Source: an uncultured Eubacterium sp. (GTDB lineage: Bacteria > Bacillota > Clostridia > Lachnospirales > Lachnospiraceae). From it: a DNA stretch of 34,049 nt. The stretch spans positions 14,282-48,330 of the forward strand of contig CAJTSV010000010.1 of the NCBI GenBank assembly GCA_910579075.1, given 5' to 3'. Shown here one piece after another: positions 1-8,341 of the stretch. Every line of letters starts with the position of its first letter. Position 1 is the first letter of the stretch. Below the pieces are notes generated by a model. It saw only the letters and a list, made by a program, of their open reading frames with translations. It was not told the origin of the DNA and did no database searches. The translations under genes and the position numbers were made by a program.

Positions 1-2
1 AA

Positions 3-914
3 AAGCCGGTGAAGGCTTCCAAAACGAACGGAAAGAAGCCGGCATTGTATCTGGAATACTGGATAATAGAACCAGAGGCCGGGAGCCGTGCGGATTACAG
101 CCTTTATGAGGAAGAATTAAAGTACGGGCTGAGTACGAAAATATCGGCAGATTATTACCTGCGCCATTTGGAGCAGTATCAAAAAGACCGTGAATGGGTG
201 CAGATGCTGAACCGGTATCTGCTGCAGGAGCAGGGAGCGGCGGAATGGATTTCCCGCAATGAGCGCAGCTTCCAGATATGGAACCGGGAAAAATTTTTAC
301 AGGCAGGACAGGGGAAAACGATATTAAAACGCTGTGGAATGGATGTTTCACAGCTTTCTTTTTATGAAACCTGCGAGCCTTTTGCTTATTACAGCAGCCA
401 CCGCAGGACGCCGCAGAATCTGCTGGCAGTCGAAAACAAAGATACGTTTTACAGCATGCGGCGGCATCTGATGGACGGCGGCGAAACCATTTTCGGCTGT
501 CCGTTCGGGACGCTGGTCTATGGAGCCGGGAAGGGGATTTTGCGCTCATTTCAGGAATTTTCCATTTGTGCAGAGCCTTATATGCAGGCACCGGAAAACC
601 GGATTTATTATTTTGGCGACCTGGATTATGAAGGCATCGGCATTTACGAGCGCCTGGCAGAAATCTTTGAAAAGCAGGAGCATAACATACAGCCCTTTAC
701 ACAGGCGTATGAAAAAATGCTCGAAAAAGCCGCTCAGACTGCCGGGCTGCCCGTTACAAAGGAAAAACAAAACCGCAGGCTTTCCGGGCGTTTTTTTGCG
801 TGTTTTTCGCAGCAGACCGTCCGCAGGATGAAGGATGTGCTGGAACGGGAACAGTATATTCCGCAGGAAATTCTGAATATTGCAGATTTCAGGAAGAACC
901 AGCCGGACACATGA
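3..914 (+). CDS. jetD: Wadjet nuclease subunit JetD (5' end outside window)
   Basis: JetD is the Toprim-fold nuclease of Wadjet, which cuts circular plasmid DNA after the JetABC SMC motor has extruded it. The reading frame is open to the left window edge, so the N-terminus is missing; a GTG at 9 is probably internal, because only about 300 residues are visible against roughly 400 in the family. Counting from that GTG, conserved features are NERSFQIW (about 84-91), VENKDTF with the likely catalytic Glu142, TLVYGAGKGI, and YFGDLDYEG with Asp204 and Asp206, the metal-binding D-x-D of the Toprim site. All catalytic motifs are therefore intact. The partners jetA, jetB and jetC follow downstream, but a foreign ATPase/nuclease-like remnant pair sits between. 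The family call is from recognised motifs; Wadjet type II is inferred from JetA. Confidence 0.85.
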   Translation, partial: KPVKASKTNGKKPALYLEYWIIEPEAGSRADYSLYEEELKYGLSTKISADYYLRHLEQYQKDREWVQMLNRYLLQEQGAAEWISRNERSFQIWNREKFLQAGQGKTILKRCGMDVSQLSFYETCEPFAYYSSHRRTPQNLLAVENKDTFYSMRRHLMDGGETIFGCPFGTLVYGAGKGILRSFQEFSICAEPYMQAPENRIYYFGDLDYEGIGIYERLAEIFEKQEHNIQPFTQAYEKMLEKAAQTAGLPVTKEKQNRRLSGRFFACFSQQTVRRMKDVLEREQYIPQEILNIADFRKNQPDT

Positions 915-929
915 TTTGTGAAATAGAAC

Positions 930-958
930 TTGCAACAGAGTGCAGAAGGGAATATAAT
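930..958 (+). promoter_or_regulatory. Sigma-A promoter for the ATPase remnant
   Basis: TTGCAA (930-935), a 17-bp spacer and a perfect TATAAT (953-958) begin 15 bp after the jetD stop. Transcription would start near 965. It gives the inserted ATPase its own expression and could also drive jetABC. Seen directly; activity is inferred. Confidence 0.6.
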
Positions 959-1083
959 GGGAATCAGCCTGAAAACAGGAGACGGACAGAAGAAAACAGA
1001 ATTCGTACAGGATGTCAGAAAATATTAATGAAAAACAGCCTGGAACCGGGAAAATTATCAGCAGAAAACAGCAGGGGAATCGT

Positions 1084-1980
1084 ATGTCGTATTGGAAATT
1101 GTCAGTGGAAGGATTTGGAAAAATAAAAAAGGCTGAAATTGAGCTTGCGCCGATGACGCTGTTCGTCGGGGATAATAACAGCGGGAAAAGCTATCTGCTT
1201 TCACTGGCCTGGGCAATGCACCAGCTATCGGATGAATTGTTCCAGCTGCAGGCTGTCAGGGAAATGCAGAGCAGGGAACTGGATTACATGAAAACCATAT
1301 TTCTCGAAGCATTCCGGCAGGCAGAAGACGGGCAGACAGCGGTAATATATCTGGAGGATATTCTGCCGCAGCTGCAGGCTGTCATCAATCAGATATTGCA
1401 GTCGGCAAAAGACGGTCTGGTAAAAAGACTGTTTAACAGTGACTGTGTAAGCATTCAAAAGCTCTGCCTGCAAATGCCGGAAGATTTATCAGGGTCTGTA
1501 AATATTACGCTGCAACCAGAGCCGGAAATTTTTTATAAAATTCGTATGCGGGGGTATAGGATAAGATTTCGTGGAAAACAAACATATGAGAGAATGACAT
1601 ATGTCTCAATAGGAAGAATAATTGTAAATTCATTCCTGGACAATTCAATGCGTGAAAGTTTTATTTATATGCCTGCAGCACGCACAGGATTTATGCTGGC
1701 AAAGGATATTATCAATAAGTATGCCAGGAAAAGAGCCTATGACATTGAACTGGTATCAGAGGAACAGTCCGAAGTACAGCCGTTTTCGCGTCCGATTCTT
1801 GATTTTTTAGATGTCATGAACGATTTATCGCCGGAGCAGGGCGGGCGGAAAGCTTACAGACTGGTGGCAGACTTTATCCGCCAGCAAATGGTTCAGGGGA
1901 GTGTGGAAATCAGCGGCTTACCCGGTCATGAATTATCGTATGTTCCGCAGGGGGACAGCCGGCAGGCAAATGCGGATTAG
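1084..1980 (+). pseudogene. OLD/AAA-like ATPase, C-terminal half missing
   Basis: The N-terminus is that of a SMC/RecF-like AAA ATPase of the kind found in defence modules. After residues reading VEGFGKIKKAEIEL comes the Walker A GDNNSGKS (29-36 from the ATG at 1084), then a helical insert and FIYMPAARTGFML (about 190-202). The frame stops at 298 residues, just after a SYVPQG strand, where family members usually continue for some 190 residues with the signature, Walker B and switch regions. No Walker B is visible, so this ATPase could bind but not properly hydrolyse ATP. I prefer ATG 1084 over ATG 1012: it has AGGGGA five bases upstream, and the conserved part begins right there. The next ORF begins 27 bp later. 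A single internal deletion removing the 3' half is the simplest reading, though this is inference. Confidence 0.65.
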
Positions 1981-2006
1981 AAGCTTGATAAAGGATAAAA
2001 CACAGG

Positions 2007-2342
2007 ATGAATGAGGAATACCGTAAATATATCATTGATAAACTATTTGTGGATAATTTTTTTGAACAAAATCCTGACGGTGAATATGAGCTGGAGAAAA
2101 CTGACCCGGGCGGGGAGACATGCCTGCATTTTAAGGTATCGGGAAAGAAATCCATGGCCATTAAAAACCTCGACAAGAAAAATACAGGTTTTCTCTTTTT
2201 GCGAGACGAAAAATCCCTGTCACTGAAAAAACGGGCAGACCATATGATATTTGAACAGATTGGGGATAACCAGTGGCTGGTGCATTTAATTGAAATGAAA
2301 TCAAGCATTTCTTCACAAGAGAAGTGGCTGGAAATAAAATGA
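2007..2342 (+). pseudogene. Small nuclease-like partner of the ATPase, probably 3' truncated
   Basis: A 111-residue protein with no named family that I can assign. It opens with NEEYRKYIIDKL, has EKTDPGGETCLHFKVSGKK in the middle, and a C-terminal block RADHMIFEQ ... LVHLIEMKSS. The Asp plus E-x-K arrangement on adjacent strands resembles a PD-(D/E)XK nuclease core. I recall similar proteins beside AAA ATPases that continue well past this point after an 'IK.K..ASYL'-like segment; here the frame ends at WLEIK. The +1 frame continues with a compatible KKYLEAWYACN stretch before its own stop, hinting at decay by frameshift or deletion. It follows the ATPase remnant closely, as expected for a two-gene module. 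The function is a guess from motif and context. Confidence 0.5.
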
Positions 2343-2408
2343 AAAGAAGTACCTGGAAGCCTGGTATGCCTGCAATCCATGACGGGATGAGTGATGAAAG
2401 GCAATTTT

Positions 2409-4034
2409 ATGCAGCATGAATTTTTAAAACAGTTCCCAAAACGGATGAAAAACGTGGGATTATATGCGATGCTGTTTGGCAACAGCAGCCAGAAAACAAC
2501 ATGGCGGCGGTATGGGTTTGACAGCCTGGACGAGCAGCTGAATATGATTTTTGCAGTGATGCTGTACCTGATGGAACAGTCGCTGAAGGAAGAACCCTGC
2601 ATGATGGATGATATCGGCGCGTATATCGATTCGGTCAATACAGCCAGCTTTGAAAAGCCGATGTCGTATGAGGACTGCCGCAGCCTGGGTGATTTTATTG
2701 TAAACATTATCCTGTCCAATGAAGGCAGGCCGATGTATTTTGAAGGGTATGATTTCGAAAAACGAGAATACCGGAAGATGAACATCAGTTATGTTGCAAA
2801 CCGGATTGTCTCCCTGGACACGGAAGTCCGGCGGACATCCTACCGCCTGACGGACGATGGGTATAACCTGCTGCTCGGCACGCTGGAAATCGAAAGCAAC
2901 ATGAAGCTGACCATTCACGAAATGATATTTAAAATGCATCTGGAAAAGCGGCGCTATGACAAAGCGGCAGACCAGATAAAAAATGTCTTTAACCTGCTGC
3001 GCATGCAGTTACAGAAAATACAGGATGCCATGCTGAAAATCCGCAGAAACGCCCTGAATTATTCCGTCAGGGATTACCAGAATATTCTGGAAGAAAATAT
3101 GCACACGATACGTGATACAAGAAAGCAGTTTCTGGAATACCGCGAGATGGTAAAAGCAAGGGCAAAAGAGCTTGAAGAAAAACATATCAACGTCCATAAG
3201 CTGAATGCAAAAGAGGAAGAAAATCTCGGAAACCTGCGGATTATCGAAGGATATTTAAACCGTGCCATAGACGAACACCAGAAAATCCTTCAAAATCATC
3301 TGGACCTGAAAGCACTCTATACAAAAGAACTCGAAGAATTGTCCCAGATGTCGCTTATCCAGCGTTTTTCGCTGCGCACCGAGCTGTTTGACAAAGTACT
3401 GCAAAATCCGGCTGCACTTGCCCGCATGGAAGGATTTTTCCGCCCTCTTTTTGTACAGGGCCCGGATAAAATATATAACCTGAATAAAGCGTTTGAGCCG
3501 CAGCAGGCGGCACGTAAAAAGACAGAGCAAGACAGCCAGGAGCAGATTGACTTTGACGAAGAACAGTGGCAGCGGGAACAGGAAATGCTGCGCCGCAAAA
3601 AGCTTGCAAAATACCGGGACTGCCTGCAGTATCTGCTGGAAAAGCTGCTGGCAGACGGGGAATTTTCCCTTGCGCAGTGCCGGGAAGAAATTAACCGGGA
3701 GCCGGATAAAATGCAGCAGCTGATACCGGATGTGGATATTTTTAAAGAAATTATGGTGGAGCTGATAAAAAGCAGGGAAATTGATATTCCGGCATTAAAA
3801 AAAGAACGCAGCGAGTTTTTGCAGGAAGCACCGGGAAGCTTTCAGCTGCATGAAATGCTGCTGGAGCTTCTGGAAGCCAAGGAGCCGGAAACCGGAAAAA
3901 GAGTCCGCCAGATTTCGGTGACAAGGACACAGGACGGGGAGCCGGTGTCCTTTGAAGGGGTCATGGATGAAAGCGGAAACCCAAAAACCATACGCTGCTC
4001 CAATCTGCTGTTTCGGGCAGCATTTGCGGAATAA
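2409..4034 (+). CDS. jetA: Wadjet subunit JetA (type II, DUF5716-like)
   Basis: JetA is the kleisin (MukF-like) subunit that links the JetC SMC heads and recruits JetB. This 541-residue protein starts MQHEFLKQFPKRMKNVGLYA. It has an N-terminal winged-helix-like region with the DLRR-type segment 'RRTSYRLTDDGYNLLL', a long charged coiled coil from about 190 to 330, and a C-terminal helical part. The layout matches DUF5716, the JetA form that defines Wadjet type II. ATG 2409 is chosen because AAAGG lies seven bases upstream; an earlier GTG/ATG at 2391/2394 in frame lacks a good RBS. jetB follows after 50 bp. The gene is intact, with no internal stop. Confidence 0.8.
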   Translation: MQHEFLKQFPKRMKNVGLYAMLFGNSSQKTTWRRYGFDSLDEQLNMIFAVMLYLMEQSLKEEPCMMDDIGAYIDSVNTASFEKPMSYEDCRSLGDFIVNIILSNEGRPMYFEGYDFEKREYRKMNISYVANRIVSLDTEVRRTSYRLTDDGYNLLLGTLEIESNMKLTIHEMIFKMHLEKRRYDKAADQIKNVFNLLRMQLQKIQDAMLKIRRNALNYSVRDYQNILEENMHTIRDTRKQFLEYREMVKARAKELEEKHINVHKLNAKEEENLGNLRIIEGYLNRAIDEHQKILQNHLDLKALYTKELEELSQMSLIQRFSLRTELFDKVLQNPAALARMEGFFRPLFVQGPDKIYNLNKAFEPQQAARKKTEQDSQEQIDFDEEQWQREQEMLRRKKLAKYRDCLQYLLEKLLADGEFSLAQCREEINREPDKMQQLIPDVDIFKEIMVELIKSREIDIPALKKERSEFLQEAPGSFQLHEMLLELLEAKEPETGKRVRQISVTRTQDGEPVSFEGVMDESGNPKTIRCSNLLFRAAFAE

Positions 4035-4084
4035 GCATCCTGTCTTTATCAGAACTGACATACGTTTGGAAAGGAGCTTTGGCT

Positions 4085-4792
4085 ATGGCATATGAAATGG
4101 AAGAAATCCGCATCAGCCAGGAAATCTTTTACTACCTTCTGGAACACCACGAAATCCGTGAGGAAACCGAAAGCACCCTCTATAAAGCCTATGCAGAAAA
4201 CGAGCAGATACAAAGCCTTGTCAAGTCCCAGGGAGAAATCGCATCCAGCAGCATCGAGCGCTACGGGGATGTGATTTACCTTATACCGCAGGAAGAAAAC
4301 AGTTTTCTTGGCTTTTCGAAAGCGCAGCTGAAGGCAGCCCTGTGCAAATCCAATGGAACAGACCGGGATTATTTTTTAGCGCAGTTTGTGATTCTGACCC
4401 TGCTGGCGGAGTTTTATGACGGGCAGGGGAGCAGCAGCAAATCCCGTGCATTTCTGCGTACCGGGGATTTGCAGAACAGCATCGGCACATACCTGAAGGA
4501 GGGTGCACAGGGCGGGGCAGAAGCGGACGAAGAAAGCGGGCTGGCGTTTGCGGCCATGTACGAAGCATACGAAGCGCTGCGTTCTGACGACCGTGGTTCC
4601 AAAGCAAAGACGACGAAAGAAGGACTCCTGCACCATATCCTGAAATTTCTGGAAAAACAGGGTTTGATTGATTATGTGGAAGAAGACGGGATGATTCAGA
4701 CAACGAAAAAGCTGGACAGCTTTATGGACTGGAACCTGTTAAACCAGAATCATATCATGCGGGTGCACAGGGTATTGGGAACGGGCCAGTGA
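4085..4792 (+). CDS. jetB: Wadjet subunit JetB (DUF4194-like)
   Basis: JetB is the MukE-like winged-helix partner of JetA. The 235-residue product is acidic and helical, with the segments IRISQEIFYYLLEHH (N-terminus), QFVILTLLAEFYDGQG (about 100-115), and near the end GLIDYVEEDGMIQTTKKLDSF, a wing-like strand pair typical of this family. Start ATG 4085 is eight bases after AAGGAG; a TTG at 4079 would be only two bases from it and is rejected. It lies 50 bp after jetA and 41 bp before jetC, consistent with one transcript. Assignment is helped by context, since DUF4194 sequences vary. Confidence 0.75.
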   Translation: MAYEMEEIRISQEIFYYLLEHHEIREETESTLYKAYAENEQIQSLVKSQGEIASSSIERYGDVIYLIPQEENSFLGFSKAQLKAALCKSNGTDRDYFLAQFVILTLLAEFYDGQGSSSKSRAFLRTGDLQNSIGTYLKEGAQGGAEADEESGLAFAAMYEAYEALRSDDRGSKAKTTKEGLLHHILKFLEKQGLIDYVEEDGMIQTTKKLDSFMDWNLLNQNHIMRVHRVLGTGQ

Positions 4793-4833
4793 CAGGGCGG
4801 CCGGTTATTTTCGAAAACGAATGAGGTAAGAAT

Positions 4834-7800
4834 ATGAGCAAAATCAGCGCAGTACGCCTGATTAATTTAAACTATAATAACAATGCAATCCGAATCAGTG
4901 ACGAAACATTTCAGATGAACGGGCAGAGCACGCTGCTGTCCCTGCGCAATGGCGGCGGCAAATCGGTGCTTGTGCAGATGATAATGGCACCGTTTGTGCA
5001 CAAACGATACCGGGATGCGAAGGAGCGGCCGTTTGAAAGCTACTTCACCACAAACCGGCCGTCCTTTATTCTGGTGGAATGGCAGCTGGACCATGGCGCT
5101 GGATATGTCATGACGGGCATGATGGTGCGCAGGCGTCAGGAAATCAGTGCAGACATTCATGACAATCTGGAAATTATCCAGTTTATCAGTGAGTACCGGC
5201 ATTCCTGCCCGCAGGATATCCACCATCTGCCGGTTGTGGAAAAAAATAAAAAAGAAATCGTGCTCAAAAACTTTGCATCCTGCAGGCAGCTGTTTGAATC
5301 TTACAAAAAAGAAGCGGGCGTGGCATTTTTCAGCTACGACATGAGCAGCGGCGTGCAGGCGAGACAGTATTTTGACAAGCTGATGGAATATCAGATTTAT
5401 TATAAAGAATGGGAAACCATCATTAAAAAAATCAACTTAAAGGAGTCCGGGCTTTCGGATTTGTTTTCGGACTGCAGGGATGAAAAGGGGCTGGCAGAAA
5501 AATGGCTGCTGGAATCGGCTGCCAGCAAAATCAATCAGGAAAAAGACCGGATAAAAGAATTTCAGTCGATTGTGGAAAAATATGTCTGCCAGTATAAGGA
5601 TAACAAGTCCAAAATCCAGCGCAGGGATATTATCCGCCAGTTTGCAGAAGAATCGGAAGGCATTCTTAAGGCGGCGCAGGGCTGCCAGGAAGCAGAAGAC
5701 GAGCTGCAAAGGCAGAAGGAGCGGATAGGCGTTTTTTTATGGCAGCTGGATGCGGCGAAGGCTTCGGCAGAAAACAAAAGCGCTTCGCTGCAGGCCGCAC
5801 AGCAGGAGCTTGCGGCGGGCATAGAGCATCTGAGGTACCAGCAGGTGTCCAAAGCCGTGCATGAGGCGATGGAAGCAGAGCGTCATCTGCGGGCAGAACG
5901 CGAAATCATACAGCTGGAACGGGATGAAAAGGAACGGGAATATGAACAGGCAGAACGCCTTTTGCATATCCTGGACTGTGCGGGGCGCCAGCAGGAGCTG
6001 GACGCACAGAGCGTGGAGCGCATCCGGTATGAGCGCCAGCTGGAAGTGCTGAACCAGAAAGAACAGGATTTTGATGCAGAACGCAAAAGCCTTGGATATA
6101 CGCTGCGGCTGCATTATGAAGACGAGGGCAGGAAACAGCAGGAGCAGCTTGCGCAGACCGTCCGGCAGCTGGCACAGATACAGGAGCAGCTTGCGGCAGA
6201 AGAAGACAGGGCCGAAAGCCTGCGCGCTGTGATTCTGGAAAAAAGCACGCTGACCGGAAGCGTGAATGCCAGAATCCTAAGCTATGACCGGAAAGAAGAA
6301 ACGTATAACAAACGCTATGAGCCGGGATTTCTGCGCAATATTTTAGGAGAATACGAACCGGCGGCGCTGGAAATCCGGCTGCAGGAATACGAAAAAGAAC
6401 TGGATGGAATGAAAAAAACGTACCTGCAGATGCAGAAGGAGGCCGAAGAAGGCAGCTGGAAGCAGAAAGAGAGCGAGCGCAATCTGGAAGATGCCAGGCA
6501 GAAAAAAAGCAGGAAGCATTCCGAGCTGGAGCACGCACAGGAAACGTGCCTGCGCTATCAAAAGGAGCTGGATGAACGCCGCAAAATACTGCGCTATTTC
6601 GGCCTGGATGAGTCGGTGCTTTATGATATGGACAAAATCCTGCATGCCGCGGAAAACAGGCTGTCTGAAATCGAGCTGGCAAAACGGAAGCTGGAAAAGG
6701 AAGAAGACCAGCTGCAAAAGGAATACCAGCATCTGACACAGGGACGTATCCTGGAGCTGCCGGCAGAATTTGAAAAGCTGCTCGCAGAGCTTGGCATTTC
6801 GTATGTTTACGGCATGGAGTGGCTGAAAAAGAACCAGTATTCGGAAAAAGAAAACCGCAGGTTTGTGCATGCGCATCCGTTTCTGCCATATTCACTGCTT
6901 CTTTCCCAGAGGGATTTAGATAAGCTCCGGCAAGCGTCTAAAGATGTGCCGTACACGTCATTTCCGATTCCGATTATGATACGCACCCAGCTCGAGCAGG
7001 CACAGGATGCAAAGCCGCAGGCGGTGACAGATTTGCAGGACGTTCATTTTTACATGCTGTTTAACGAACATCTCTTAAATGAAAAGAAGTTAAAGCAGAT
7101 GGCTGCGGACCTGGAACAGCGCCTTGCGCAGAAAAAGGCACAGGTGCAGCAGCGGCGGGAAGAATACGGGGCTTATTTTGAGAAAAAAGAGCAGCTGCGC
7201 AGCCAGAAGGTAACCCGTGAGCAGGAGCAGCTGGCTGTACAAAAGCAGGAACAGCTGGCCGCAGAGCTTTGCGGGCTGTCCGAAGAAATCGGAAAACAGA
7301 AAGAAGAAATGGCGCAGCTGGCTGCAAGGCTGATAAAGCTGCAGCAGCAGATTCAGGACAATGTCCGCCAGCAGGGCAGGCAGGAACGGCACCTGGAAGA
7401 CTTGCGGGAGCTGGAACAGGCATATCAGGCTTATCTTTTGGATAAAGCACAGCTAAATGCCCTGCAGCAGGAGCTCGCAGCGGCCAGGGAAAAGGAACAG
7501 CTTTCCAGGGACACGGCAGGGAAGCTGCGGGAACGCAGAAAGAAACAGGAAATCGAACAGGAGCACTTCCTGCGCCAGACAGAAAAGCTTGCGCAGAAAG
7601 CCGCCCGTTATGCACAGTATGAAAAAACAGGCCGGGTGACCGGGGATATACGGGAGCTGGAAAACCGTTATGAGGCAATTACAAGCCGGATATCCCTGCG
7701 CCAGCAGGAGCTTGAGCGCCTGCTGCAGGAAGCCGGGGAAAAAGAGCGCAGAATCGGCCGGGAGCTGGAACGGCGCCGGAAAAAGTATCAGCTGGCAGAC

Positions 7801-8274
7801 GGGGAATGGAAGCAGACAGCCTATGATGCGAAGGCAGAGGAATATCAGGAACAGCTGGTGCATTCCAAAAAACAGCAGTATGAGCTGAAAAAGGCGCAGT
7901 GGAACGAAGCGGATAAGCATGCGGCCCTTGCCAGCCAGCGCCTCGGGCAGCAGAAAAATGCCCTGATGGAAAAATGCCGCAGGCAGCAGCCTCTGCCGAA
8001 GCATGAAATCCAGCCGGTCGATTTTGAAGCAGAGATAGAAAAACACAATTATCAATGGCGCGAACTGGAAAAGGAAGGGCAGCTTGAACAGAAACGGATC
8101 CGCCAGTATGAGGAAACAATGACGGCACTGGCAGAATATGCAGAATTTATGCCGGAAAATGAAAAACAGCTGTGGGAATTTCTCCGGCTGGATCTGGATA
8201 TTCCAGCCATGCAAAGGAATATAGAAGCAGCCGGAAGATACAGATGCGGATGCAGAGAATCTGCCGGCAGATAA
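4834..8274 (+). CDS. jetC: Wadjet SMC subunit JetC, N-terminal part (frame broken)
   Basis: JetC is the SMC/MukB-like ATPase that extrudes DNA loops. This 1146-residue ORF carries the N-terminal head lobe: SLRNGGGKSVL (Walker A, about 36-46) preceded by the typical RLINLNYNNN strand. A very long coiled coil rich in Gln, Glu and Arg then runs from about 280 to the end. A non-coiled hinge-like block lies around 640-760 (VYGMEWLKK to MLFNEHLLNE). The last 13 residues, rich in Cys and Gly, look out of frame. The family total is about 1500 residues, and the missing signature and Walker B are found in the next ORF in another frame. Alone this product cannot form a working ATPase head. ATG 4834 follows GAGGTAAG. 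The antisense ORFs here are by-products of codon bias. Confidence 0.85.
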   Translation: MSKISAVRLINLNYNNNAIRISDETFQMNGQSTLLSLRNGGGKSVLVQMIMAPFVHKRYRDAKERPFESYFTTNRPSFILVEWQLDHGAGYVMTGMMVRRRQEISADIHDNLEIIQFISEYRHSCPQDIHHLPVVEKNKKEIVLKNFASCRQLFESYKKEAGVAFFSYDMSSGVQARQYFDKLMEYQIYYKEWETIIKKINLKESGLSDLFSDCRDEKGLAEKWLLESAASKINQEKDRIKEFQSIVEKYVCQYKDNKSKIQRRDIIRQFAEESEGILKAAQGCQEAEDELQRQKERIGVFLWQLDAAKASAENKSASLQAAQQELAAGIEHLRYQQVSKAVHEAMEAERHLRAEREIIQLERDEKEREYEQAERLLHILDCAGRQQELDAQSVERIRYERQLEVLNQKEQDFDAERKSLGYTLRLHYEDEGRKQQEQLAQTVRQLAQIQEQLAAEEDRAESLRAVILEKSTLTGSVNARILSYDRKEETYNKRYEPGFLRNILGEYEPAALEIRLQEYEKELDGMKKTYLQMQKEAEEGSWKQKESERNLEDARQKKSRKHSELEHAQETCLRYQKELDERRKILRYFGLDESVLYDMDKILHAAENRLSEIELAKRKLEKEEDQLQKEYQHLTQGRILELPAEFEKLLAELGISYVYGMEWLKKNQYSEKENRRFVHAHPFLPYSLLLSQRDLDKLRQASKDVPYTSFPIPIMIRTQLEQAQDAKPQAVTDLQDVHFYMLFNEHLLNEKKLKQMAADLEQRLAQKKAQVQQRREEYGAYFEKKEQLRSQKVTREQEQLAVQKQEQLAAELCGLSEEIGKQKEEMAQLAARLIKLQQQIQDNVRQQGRQERHLEDLRELEQAYQAYLLDKAQLNALQQELAAAREKEQLSRDTAGKLRERRKKQEIEQEHFLRQTEKLAQKAARYAQYEKTGRVTGDIRELENRYEAITSRISLRQQELERLLQEAGEKERRIGRELERRRKKYQLADGEWKQTAYDAKAEEYQEQLVHSKKQQYELKKAQWNEADKHAALASQRLGQQKNALMEKCRRQQPLPKHEIQPVDFEAEIEKHNYQWRELEKEGQLEQKRIRQYEETMTALAEYAEFMPENEKQLWEFLRLDLDIPAMQRNIEAAGRYRCGCRESAGR

Positions 8275-8341
8275 AACAGGAGCCCGGGCCGGACTGGCAG
8301 GAAAGCTGCAGGATGCTTCGGATTATAAATATGCGCTGGAA

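Noticed and set aside
1910..2785. Minus-strand ORF (291 codons) spanning the nuclease-like gene and jetA start
   Set aside because: Ser/Phe/Ile-rich antisense reading with no RBS; it overlaps two plus-strand genes with recognisable sequence.
5906..6895. Minus-strand ORF (329 codons) inside jetC
   Set aside because: Antisense of the Glu/Gln-rich coiled coil, giving an artificial Pro/Ala/Phe/Cys-rich translation.
8225..8274. Programmed +1 frameshift in jetC
   Set aside because: No slippery codon pair, internal RBS or stimulatory hairpin is evident, and the two-A repair explains the sequence better.
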